A DNA stretch of 7,847 nucleotides from Chloroflexota bacterium (GCA_021788565.1 JAJYKO010000226.1:1-7847); one strand, 5' to 3'; shown: positions 1-6,013, numbered from the stretch's first letter. The notes: a model not told the origin generated them from the sequence alone. Numbers and translations: made by a program.

Positions 1-1074
1 ATCGGAACAACGCCGATTCTACCGTGGCCGAGCAAGGGGAGTGCGGCCGTTTCGGTGAAAGGGTTTGGATTTCTGGGCGCCCACGGCGATGAGGCGCCAC
101 GTCCAATCGCCAGTACGGCCAAGATTATGACCGCGCTCCTTACACTGGAGGATCATCCGCTAACCCCTGGACAGCCAGGCCCGGAGGTGACGGTCACCGC
201 GCAAGATGTCGCCGACTACCAGACCGATCTCAGTCAAGATCAATCGATTGTCCCCGTTACGGTCGGGGAGAAGCTCACCGAGCTTCAGCTTCTCCAGGGG
301 CTTCTCCTTCCATCCGGGAACAATATTGCCGATCTATTGGCGAAGTGGGACGCGGGGTCGAAGGATGCGTTCATCGGTAAGATGAATGCTAAGGCTGCCG
401 AGCTCGGCATGTCCCACACTCACTATGACGATGCAAGTGGCTTTTCGGCAAAGACCGTCTCCACCCCGTCCGATCTGCTGATCGTGGGCGCCAAGGCAAT
501 GGCTGATCCCGTCTTCAGCAAGACGGTTGCGATGGTCCAGACGACACTCCCAGTTGCCGGAGCCGTCAAGAACGTCAACACGATTCTAGGAAAGGACGGA
601 AACATCGGAATCAAGACCGGCTCGACCGACCAAGCGGGGGGATGCTTTGTCTCAGCCTCGATCCAGCCAGTCGCCGGCAAGCCGACGGAGATTTATGCCG
701 CGGTACTGGGTCAGGATCAGCTCGACGCCGCGCTGGCTGCGACGACGGCCTTGACACGAGCGGTGGCCACGAGTTTCCAGCAGACGAAGGTCCTAAGCCG
801 CACGGATGTCATGGCGACGCTCACGCCGGCCTGGGGGGATCCGATTAATGTTGTCCCCGCGCAGGACGTCGAGATGCTCGTCTGGCCCGGAACGACGCTT
901 AAGACGAGTATACAGCTCGACACCGTTCAGGCGCCGCTTGCCGCCGGAACGAAGGTCGGGACAGTCACGCTGGTGCTCGGAAACCAGACACAGCAGATCG
1001 GCGTTATGTCGACCGGGCCGATTGTGGAGCCCACCTGGCAGTGGCGGGTAACCCGACTCCTGCGTCACCAGTAG
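1..1074 (+). CDS. D-alanyl-D-alanine carboxypeptidase (peptidase S11, PBP5/DacA-like), 5'-partial
   Basis: Serine DD-carboxypeptidase that would remove the terminal D-Ala from peptidoglycan stem peptides outside the cytoplasmic membrane. The frame is open to the first base of the window, so the real start and the expected signal peptide lie upstream; the GTG at 55 is internal because the family-typical W-P-x-x-G-x-A-A block precedes it. Counting from codon 55, the three S11 active-site motifs are all present: SxxK as S20-T-A-K23 (inside P-I-A-S-T-A-K), SxN as S87-G-N89, and KTG as K187-T-G189. Residues ~245-325 match in position and character the beta-rich PBP5 C-terminal domain. The tail (WQWRVTRLLRHQ) is short and could be a weak amphipathic membrane anchor. 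Nothing suggests inactivation. The family call is secure; the exact subfamily and the physiological role are not visible. Confidence 0.93.
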   Translation: MGTTPILPWPSKGSAAVSVKGFGFLGAHGDEAPRPIASTAKIMTALLTLEDHPLTPGQPGPEVTVTAQDVADYQTDLSQDQSIVPVTVGEKLTELQLLQGLLLPSGNNIADLLAKWDAGSKDAFIGKMNAKAAELGMSHTHYDDASGFSAKTVSTPSDLLIVGAKAMADPVFSKTVAMVQTTLPVAGAVKNVNTILGKDGNIGIKTGSTDQAGGCFVSASIQPVAGKPTEIYAAVLGQDQLDAALAATTALTRAVATSFQQTKVLSRTDVMATLTPAWGDPINVVPAQDVEMLVWPGTTLKTSIQLDTVQAPLAAGTKVGTVTLVLGNQTQQIGVMSTGPIVEPTWQWRVTRLLRHQ

Positions 1075-1096
1075 CAGACGGGCTGGTGTATCGCGA

Positions 1097-1249
1097 ATAG
1101 GGTCATGATCTGGCCGCGAGTAGGGGAACAGGAGGCTCAGCGGGGCCTGGCGGTAGCGAGCGCTTCACGCGAGCGAGCGCAGCGTGAAGGCCCAAGTAGG
1201 GGCGGCGCCAAGGCCGATAGGCATTCGCCCTCCCCGACTGTGACCCTAT
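1097..1249. repeat. 153-bp imperfect palindrome (MITE-like element or structured RNA)
   Basis: The outer arms are perfect 9-mers: ATAGGGTCA at 1097-1105 and TGACCCTAT at 1241-1249. Inside them, AGTaGGGGA (1119-1127) pairs with TCCCCgACT (1231-1239) with one mismatch. GGCC plus TGGCG (1144-1152) pairs with CGCCA and GGCC (1206-1215) with one bulge. CTTCACGC (1163-1170) pairs with GCGTGAAG (1182-1189) around an 11-nt loop. The outer and inner arms share nearly the same centre (~1173-1176), which argues for one folded or palindromic unit. If TA (1098-1099 and 1247-1248) is a target duplication, the terminal repeat is GGGTCA, as in TA-inserting IS630/mariner-type MITEs. No transposase is present. 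Confidence 0.5.
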
Positions 1250-1472
1250 CTGCCCGCCCCCGCGAACCATTCCGACATGAGAGCTCTGTAAGACGTCCCG
1301 AAAGTGAGCAGAGTTGGCCGCGGCCGCTCGGCTGCCCGGCTGCCCGGGGTCAGGCCACGCCTGCTTACCAACCCTGGGGCAGCCTCGTGGGCATGGGCGT
1401 TGTCTGGCGATGGCCGGAAACTTGCGGCTAGGAGACTGGAGATTACGCCGGCAGATGGCTCTTCAGTCAAGT

Positions 1473-1480
1473 GGAGGTGA
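1473..1480 (+). promoter_or_regulatory. Ribosome binding site deciding the DUF6398-like gene start
   Basis: A near-perfect Shine-Dalgarno (GGAGGTGA) lies with its GGAGG core 8 nt before the ATG at 1486. It falls inside the longer ORF that opens with GTG at 1471, so the GTG start is unlikely. ATG codons at 1492 and 1495 are in frame but farther from the site. Confidence 0.7.
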
Positions 1481-1485
1481 TGGGA

Positions 1486-2541
1486 ATGTCCATGATGCTG
1501 TTCGCCGAGATCTACCCGGAACTGGCTCTTGCCGAGACGCGCAGCATCCGAATAGAGGGCTATCCTGAGCTGCCAGACGACGAGTACGGCTTACTGGAGT
1601 CTTACTGTCCTGATCCCAAGTGCGATTGCCGGCGGGTCATGCTGAATGTCATCTCTCGACGTAGGCTGGAGCAAGGGAAGTCGGGCTTCCTGGCATCGAT
1701 CAGCTACGGCTTCGACCGCGATGACGAGTTCACCGGCCCGATGCTTGATCCTCTGAACCCACAGAGTCGGTACGCCGAGGCTCTGCTGGCGGTCGTCGAG
1801 CAGATGCTGGCCGACCCAGCTTACGTGCAACGGCTCGAGAAGCACTATCAGATAACCAAGAAGGCTATCTCCGATCCCGACCAGTCGGTCAGGCAAAAGG
1901 TCACGCGTTTCATCGCTGAAGAGAACGCGATGTGGGAAGACACGAGCGCGGACAGATCCGACTTGGACTCAAAAAAGCGCAGGACCCGACGCTCGGGAGA
2001 GGCCTCTAGCCAGGGAGCGGGTAAGGAGAGAACTGAAGCCGTCCCGAAAGCGATGCAATCCACCTACGAGGCCGTGGTGGCGGCCACGGATGCCTTCTGC
2101 AAAAAGCACCTGAACGAAGAGTACGCTCAGTTGAGTCGGAAGCTGGCAGCCGCCCTGGCCCGCAAGCGGCCCTCGCCGCTTGCTCAGGGCAAGCCCCTGA
2201 CGTGGGCTTGTGGCATCATGTACGCCCTGGGCAGCGTAAATTTCCTTTGGGACAAGACGCAGACCCCCCATATGAGTGCCGGGGAGTTGTGTGAGGGCTT
2301 CGGCGTCAGCAAGGGCACTGGGTCCGCCAAGGCGAGAGTCATCACGAAGGCATTTGGAATGTATCAAATGGATCCCCGTTGGTGCCTCCCAAGCAAGATG
2401 GACGACAATCCGTATGTGTGGATGCTCTCGGTCAACGGCCTGCTCATGGACATCCGGTATGCGCCTCGGGAAGCTCAGGAGGAAGCGCTGCGCAAGGGAT
2501 TGATTCCCTACCTGCCAGAACCCAGAAGGAGGACGGCATGA
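1486..2541 (+). CDS. DUF6398-like domain protein with N-terminal Cys motif
   Basis: A 351-residue protein of unknown function in two parts. The N-terminal part (~1-150) carries a C41-x4-C46-x-C48 motif followed by R-R-V, which could bind a metal. A charged, low-complexity linker (~152-186) follows. The C-terminal part (~186-340) resembles DUF6398: a conserved-looking H-L-N-E-E-Y segment, R-K-R-P-S-P-L then G-K, W-A-C-G-I and V-N-F-L-W-D, then a helix-turn-helix-like stretch (~263-290), which suggests nucleic-acid contact. I recognise the family from memory, not from a search. The start is set by the Shine-Dalgarno at 1473-1480. The stop overlaps the ATG of a 22-codon ORF (ATGA), and a Uma2 gene follows, so the three probably form one operon. 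The linker contains a dnaX-type slippery heptamer. The gene looks intact. Confidence 0.75.
   Translation: MSMMLFAEIYPELALAETRSIRIEGYPELPDDEYGLLESYCPDPKCDCRRVMLNVISRRRLEQGKSGFLASISYGFDRDDEFTGPMLDPLNPQSRYAEALLAVVEQMLADPAYVQRLEKHYQITKKAISDPDQSVRQKVTRFIAEENAMWEDTSADRSDLDSKKRRTRRSGEASSQGAGKERTEAVPKAMQSTYEAVVAATDAFCKKHLNEEYAQLSRKLAAALARKRPSPLAQGKPLTWACGIMYALGSVNFLWDKTQTPHMSAGELCEGFGVSKGTGSAKARVITKAFGMYQMDPRWCLPSKMDDNPYVWMLSVNGLLMDIRYAPREAQEEALRKGLIPYLPEPRRRTA
1971..1997 (+). other. Candidate programmed -1 frameshift site (A AAA AAG plus hairpin)
   Basis: The heptamer A AAA AAG (1971-1977) is in the exact phase needed for -1 slippage (zero frame TCA AAA AAG, residues 162-164). Seven bases later comes a perfect 5-bp hairpin (CCCGA at 1985-1989, TCGGG at 1993-1997), then a further palindrome, AGAGGCCTCT. 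A -1 shift would add ten residues and stop at TAG 2007-2009, giving a 174-residue product that is essentially the N-terminal domain alone. No Shine-Dalgarno-like stimulator was found upstream, so function is unproven. Confidence 0.35.
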
Positions 2542-2606
2542 GCGAGTACCAGTACGCGGTCGTGGAGGAAGGATTGCTCTTGCCTGATCCCGAAACCGGG
2601 CTATAA
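2538..2606 (+). CDS. 22-residue micro-ORF between the DUF6398-like and Uma2 genes
   Basis: The ATG at 2538 overlaps the TGA of the preceding gene (ATGA), and a strong Shine-Dalgarno (AAGGAGG, 2526-2532) sits 5 nt upstream, so initiation by translational coupling is plausible. The product begins MSEYQYAVVEEG and ends in P-D-P-E-T-G-L before TAA; it has no signal peptide or membrane segment and matches no family I recognise. It may be a short coupling ORF that keeps ribosomes moving towards the Uma2 start 18 nt further on, a small peptide, or a truncated remnant of a larger gene. The good ribosome site favours translation; nothing shows a function. Confidence 0.4.
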   Translation: MSEYQYAVVEEGLLLPDPETGL

Positions 2607-2607
2607 T
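2580..2607 (+). promoter_or_regulatory. Possible sigma70 promoter in front of the Uma2 gene
   Basis: A perfect TATAAT (2602-2607) follows TTGCCT (2580-2585, 4 of 6 matches to the -35 consensus) at 16 bp spacing. Transcription would begin near 2614, almost on the Uma2 Shine-Dalgarno, leaving only ~11 nt of leader. The TATAAT also contains the micro-ORF stop codon, so chance is a real alternative. Confidence 0.25.
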
Positions 2608-2624
2608 CGCTGCAGGAGGGTCCC

Positions 2625-3200
2625 ATGGCACTCGATCTAAAAAGGCGACGGTTCACGGTGGCGGAGTACTACCAGATGGCCCTGGCCGGCATCCTCGGCG
2701 AGGATGATCGCGTCGAGCTCATCGAAGGAGAGATAGTGGAGATGACGCCGATTGGAGCGCGCCATGCGGAGTGCGTGGACCGCCTGACCGAATTTTTCTT
2801 CCGCGCTTTCGGTGGCGCGGCACGACTTCGGGTACAGAACCCGGTCCGGTTGGGCGAGCACTCGGAGCCGCAGCCCGACGTTGCTCTGGTCCATCGCAGG
2901 GCGGGACTCTACGGCTCGGGCCACCCCACGCCAGAGGATATCCTGTTGCTCGTCGAGGTGGCCGACTCCTCAGCCGACCCGGACCGCCGCGTCAAGGTGC
3001 CGCTATACGCCCGGAGCGGAATCCAAGAGGTCTGGCTCGTGGACTTGGAGCAGGAGACGATCACCATCTACAGGGATCCCGCCCCCGATGGCTACCGTTC
3101 CGCTCGGGTCGCCCGACGGGGCGATGAACTCGCTCCCATTTCCTTTCCGGACCTTGTCCTCAAGGCTGCGGATCTCATCCCCGGCCTCGCCGAGGACTGA
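2625..3200 (+). CDS. Uma2 family (DUF820) PD-(D/E)XK nuclease-fold protein
   Basis: A 191-residue member of the Uma2/DUF820 family, a restriction-endonuclease-like fold whose cellular substrate is not established. The family landmarks are in order: N-terminal R-x-E-L-I-E-G-E (E31, E34), then P-D-V with D85, then L-V-E-V with E111, and D-x-R-x-K with K124 followed by the Y-A-R-x-G-I and E-V-W-L-V-D strand. D85, E111 and K124 would be the PD-(D/E)XK metal and catalytic residues, so the active site appears complete. Length is normal for the family. The start is supported by AGGAGGG at 2614-2620, five bases after the GGAGG core. It is the last gene of an apparent operon with the DUF6398-like gene and the micro-ORF, and its stop lies inside a long hairpin. 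Uma2 genes often occur in many copies per genome in Chloroflexota and Cyanobacteria. Confidence 0.92.
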   Translation: MALDLKRRRFTVAEYYQMALAGILGEDDRVELIEGEIVEMTPIGARHAECVDRLTEFFFRAFGGAARLRVQNPVRLGEHSEPQPDVALVHRRAGLYGSGHPTPEDILLLVEVADSSADPDRRVKVPLYARSGIQEVWLVDLEQETITIYRDPAPDGYRSARVARRGDELAPISFPDLVLKAADLIPGLAED

Positions 3201-3235
3201 GGACTGGGGCTCCACAGCCCAGGACTCAGAGCTCG
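3191..3235. terminator. 45-nt hairpin between convergent genes (terminator-like, no U-tract)
   Basis: The paired segments are CGAG, CTGAG and CTGGG(g)CT, a CCAC loop, then AGCCCAG, CTCAG and CTCG. They are separated by two symmetric 2x2 internal loops; the inner one (GA at 3202-3203 opposite GA at 3223-3224) would form tandem G-A pairs. It contains the Uma2 stop codon and lies before the end of the opposing SWIM gene. It has no T-run on either side, so it may act as a transcript-end stabiliser or a bidirectional barrier instead of a classic intrinsic terminator. Confidence 0.45.
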
Positions 3236-3285
3236 CCGACAGGCCACAACTCCGCGCTCGCTCGTGTTGCGTGTCCTGGACCCGT

Positions 3286-4082
3286 TCACTTCATCTGCCG
3301 GCTCCTGGTGCGGACCCGCTCGTAGAGCTCTTCCATGACCGCGATGAACGACTGATCCTTCGGCCAGAAGGGGGGATAGTCGCCGTGCTTCTTGATCAGA
3401 AGTGCCCGGACGCTGAGGGCCGGCGACGTTTCGATCGCTGGCGGCAGGCGTCGGGCTCGACGGCCGGCCGCGTGTAGTAAGACGGCGCCGGCCGCACATC
3501 GATTTCCGGCTGATCGAACTCGGAAGCGAGCAGCTGCCCCAGGGGGGATTTCTCCAGCTCGACTCGGAGCTGATCTCGAGCGAGCCCGCGTAGCTCGAAC
3601 AGCAGGAAGGGATCCTGGTCCAGTGCCGAAGCCAGCAGGCAGCACACCCCGGCGACGTGCTTGTAGGGGTTGGCCCAGTCCGGACAGGAGCACCTGGTGG
3701 TGAAATCGCCCTGGCCACCCGGGAGCAGATGGAGTCCCAGGCGACCGAACGTCTCGTCGATGTCGTCGGGCATTTCGTTCAGCAGCAGCTTCGTCACCGG
3801 CGCGGCCCAGGCCGAGAGCTCGGCGATCACCCTGGTCCAGTTGGCTCGCGAAATCGGCTCCAGCGCGACCGTTGTGGTGTAGATCGGCTCCTCGTACACG
3901 CCGAAGTAGGGATTGATAGATCCCCGCACCTTGGCGCTCACCTTGCCGCCCTTGATCTCATGGCTGAGGATCCGTCCCCCGTGCGCGTAAGATCGTCCGC
4001 GACCCAGGCGGGCCGGATCGGTGAATCGCTCGAGGGCCTCGATGAACTGCTGTCCCCACCACGTTCGGCTGAACCCTGCCAT
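3286..4082 (-). pseudogene. SWIM zinc-finger protein, frameshifted and missing a zinc ligand
   Basis: Small SWIM-domain protein of the kind encoded next to SNF2-family helicases, where it is thought to assist DNA or partner binding. The ATG at 4082 (M-A-G-F-S-R-T-W-W) fits the family start better than the GTG at 4106; GGAG lies 7 nt upstream, and the helicase-remnant TAA is 4 nt upstream, so the two were probably co-translated. The SWIM motif reads C131-S-C133-P-D-W-A-N-P-Y140-K-H142; the CxCx(n)CxH consensus needs Cys where Y140 stands (codon TAC, bases 3663-3665). Near base 3447 the frame breaks: the natural C-terminus (P-P-F-W-P, then a helix ending S-R-Q-M-K) continues in another frame to TGA at 3286. 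One extra base there would restore 265 residues. As it stands, the first frame runs on to a TGA at 3396. Confidence 0.85.
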
Positions 4083-4086
4083 CTCG

Positions 4087-5623
4087 TTACTCCAGCACCG
4101 CGTCACGTCGGAGCTCGATCAAGTCCTTGAAGGTGTCGTTTGACCTCGAAACCGCACGAGCGGCGTCCTTGCCTCGACCAGTTGCCGCCATTCCTCTTCC
4201 GAGACGGCCGCGTCGCCAATCGACAACTCGTACTGGTAGGCGACGATCGAGTCGAAGCCGAGGTACCCGGCGCCGGCCCCGGTCTTCCCTTTCGTCTGCC
4301 GCTGGGCTGTCTTCAGGCGCAGCTTCGCCCTGCGCCGCCCCTCCGGCGTCCACCAGGCCGGTACGCTCACCGTGTAGCCGGCGTCTTCCAGGATCAATGC
4401 GCTCTCCCTCAGAAAGGAAAACGCCTCCTCCAGTGTCAGGCGAAAGCCGGCGGGCCGGCTCGTCTCCAGCCCGCGCCAGACCTCCGGATAGATCCGGGCG
4501 GCGTGTCCCAGGTCCAGCAAGAGCCGTTTCTCGAAATCCGGGCCGAAAGGTCGGGTGAGATCGACGCGGGCCCTCTGCCCGAGATCCCAGTAGTCGGCCA
4601 GCCGAAGCCGGTGTGATGGATCGCGCTTCGCCGAGACCTGAAAGTGAAGCTGCCAGTCGTCGACGTCGGCGGCGGGGGCTTCTTCCAGCTGGAACCCCAG
4701 AGTAAACCCCAAGGTGGCTTGCGCCCGCGTCAGCTTATCCCGCCAGCCCGCCCAGGCGCGGTACTCGTCCAGATCGTCGGCTGGCGAGCGGGGGCGCGCA
4801 TCCGGCCGATAGCGGTAGATCGCGCGATACAGGAAGGTGCCGGCGAGCTGCTGGTCGTTCTTTGCGGTGAGGGGCGTCCAGATCACGACGTCGTGCAGGA
4901 GGCACTCGGCGAAGTTGCGCAGAAGCGGCTCCTTCGCGTGGACCGTCGAGACGGGGGCGGTCGATCCCACGGCGCACAGCGCCGGTATCGCGGCCACGTA
5001 CTTCGGAATGGCCGCCTCGTACAGACTCGAGAGGATTTCCCATCCTGGATGAAGCTCAAACGCGGGCGTGCTCCCGGCGCGCCTGCCTCGCGACGGCGAG
5101 GTCTGCCGATACTTGATCGCCGGAATGTACTGCTCGCGCGCGCGATCACCTGCTTGATGACCCGGCTGAACTGATACCAGAAGAGGAAATCCGCCCCGAG
5201 CTGAAAGTCCTCGGCCGCGTTCAGTGCGACGAAGTGGATGTCGTTCAGGGTTCGGATGACGTCGGGCACCGCGTAGCAGCAGAGCTGCCAGGAGATGAGC
5301 TCGAAAGCGTCCGGGATCTCCTCCTCGACATAGTGCTGGAGCTCGAGGGAGGGCAGCGGCGCTCCGTTGGCGCTCGGCAGCAGGAAGAAGCGGCAGCAGA
5401 GTGCACGGGAGATCGTCTCGGCGTAGGTGTCCCGAATGCCGAGCTTTTCCCCGAGAAACGCCACCAGGGACGCATCGATCAGCTGTCGGGGATGGAGCGC
5501 CCCGCCCGTGGAGTCGCGCTTCGGGCGTGACGGCGTGTCGGTTTCGACCCAGAGGTAGAAACCACCGGACTGAACGAATTCCTCGGTATCGTCTGGGATC
5601 CAGGTCCCGTGAACTACGTGCAT
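4087..5623 (-). pseudogene. SNF2/DEAD-box helicase remnant lacking its entire ATPase core
   Basis: Remnant of the large SNF2-type helicase normally paired with SWIM proteins. It begins M-H-V-V-H-G-T-W-I-P at 5623 and reads ~160 residues to a (CG)5 run (5135-5144), where the frame breaks; removing one CG unit joins it to the next segment. That segment (~330 residues) matches the SNF2 helicase-associated region (P-G-W-E-I-L, the L-R-E-S-A-L-I-L-E-D-A-G-Y block, V-P-A-W-W, up to V-R-F-R-G-Q). Full-length relatives continue W-V and then the ATPase with Walker A and DExH. Here the sequence jumps near 4142 to what looks like the extreme C-terminus (F-K-D-L-I-E-L-R-R-D-A-V-L-E, TAA at 4087) in another frame, so translation stops at 4119. 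The family has ~1000 residues; roughly half is gone, including all catalytic motifs. No strong Shine-Dalgarno precedes 5623. Confidence 0.85.
5135..5144. repeat. (CG)5 dinucleotide run at the helicase frame break
   Basis: Five CG units lie exactly where the helicase N-terminal frame switches. With four units the coding strand reads Q-V-I-A-R-E-Q-Y-I-P without interruption. The run is short, so it may be a one-off slippage mutation or a sequencing or assembly error. Confidence 0.7.
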
Positions 5624-5736
5624 TGACGCAGCGAGCGAGTCTCTTCGGATTCGGGTGAAGCGACCACCCTTGCTCGACTGTACGACTCCGCGGCAAAAAG
5701 GGTCACTGTCACAAACGATGCCACAACACGCGAACG

Positions 5737-5967
5737 TTGGCCTGGGAGCACCATTTCCGAGACATCGATCCCCGGGTGGAGCCTGTCGAGTTTGTGCCTG
5801 ACGGCGATGGCGTCATCGTCGGGATCCATCAGGTGGTCCGCGACCTCAACGGTAATGTGCTCACCGATTCCCACATCGCCGACGCCTACACCTTCCGGGG
5901 CGACCTGGTTCTCAGCATGGCGGTCCACCCGAACGCAGGTGCAGCCGAGCGGGAGAGTTCGCTTTGA
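5737..5967 (+). pseudogene. SnoaL/NTF2-like fold protein, 5'-truncated fragment
   Basis: About 76 codons that resemble the C-terminal half of SnoaL-like (NTF2 fold) proteins: F-x-D-I-D-P-R-V-E-P, then V-H/I-H-Q-V-V-R-D-L-x-G-N-V-L, H-I-A-D-A-Y-T-F and a final V-L-S-M-A-V strand. Complete members usually have ~120-140 residues; here the first alpha-helical half is absent. The frame is open only back to a TGA at 5656-5658, and the 25 codons before the homologous part look non-coding. TTG at 5737 is the only nearby start and has no Shine-Dalgarno. It is therefore probably a gene remnant left by a recombination event near 5660-5740. The similarity is judged by eye, and a short standalone protein cannot be excluded. 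It converges with the SDR gene. Confidence 0.5.
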
Positions 5968-6013
5968 CGGGTCAATTCCTCTGAGACCTTCAAGTGCCGT
6001 TGGCGCACCGCCA

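Larger units (their letters stand above)
1075..1485. other. Intergenic stretch of ~410 bases without a convincing gene
   Basis: No frame here has coding character: the longest ORF (1105-1431) encodes a low-complexity Arg/Pro/Ser-rich product with no recognisable family. The first half contains the palindromic element described separately. The second half is GC-rich and includes an 8-bp tandem duplication (GGCTGCCC twice, 1330-1345). No T-tract terminator was found after the carboxypeptidase gene and no clear sigma70 promoter before the next gene, although that gene must be transcribed from here or by read-through. Confidence 0.6.

Noticed and set aside
1330..1345. Tandem GGCTGCCC duplication and nearby GCGGCCGC
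   Set aside because: Two 8-bp units in GC-rich non-coding DNA; no sign of function.
1105..1431. 108-codon ORF in the intergenic region
   Set aside because: Low-complexity composition, no Shine-Dalgarno, and it runs through the palindromic element; not a credible gene.
1471..1485. GTG at 1471 as start of the DUF6398-like gene
   Set aside because: It would place the strong GGAGG inside the coding region with no ribosome site in front; ATG 1486 fits better.
1969..2631. 220-codon minus-strand ORF opposite the DUF6398-like gene
   Set aside because: It is antisense to a well-supported gene with ribosome site and family features; the product is Arg/Pro-rich and matches nothing, as expected of a GC-rich shadow frame.
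2812..3477. 221-codon plus-strand ORF overlapping the Uma2 gene
   Set aside because: Ser/Arg/Pro-rich shadow of the Uma2 frame that runs on into the opposing SWIM gene; no family motif or ribosome site.
3286..5623. Calling the helicase/SWIM pair an active defence system
   Set aside because: The helicase lacks every ATPase motif and the SWIM finger lacks a ligand; the locus cannot work as encoded.
5140..5696. 5' portion of the long minus-strand frame that ends at 4119
   Set aside because: Upstream of the (CG)5 run this frame is Arg/Ala/Pro nonsense; the true N-terminal sequence lies in the frame starting at 5623.
5702..5712. Direct repeat GTCAC-t-GTCAC upstream of the helicase remnant
   Set aside because: Could resemble an operator, but the half-sites are short, there is only one copy, and no regulator gene is nearby.
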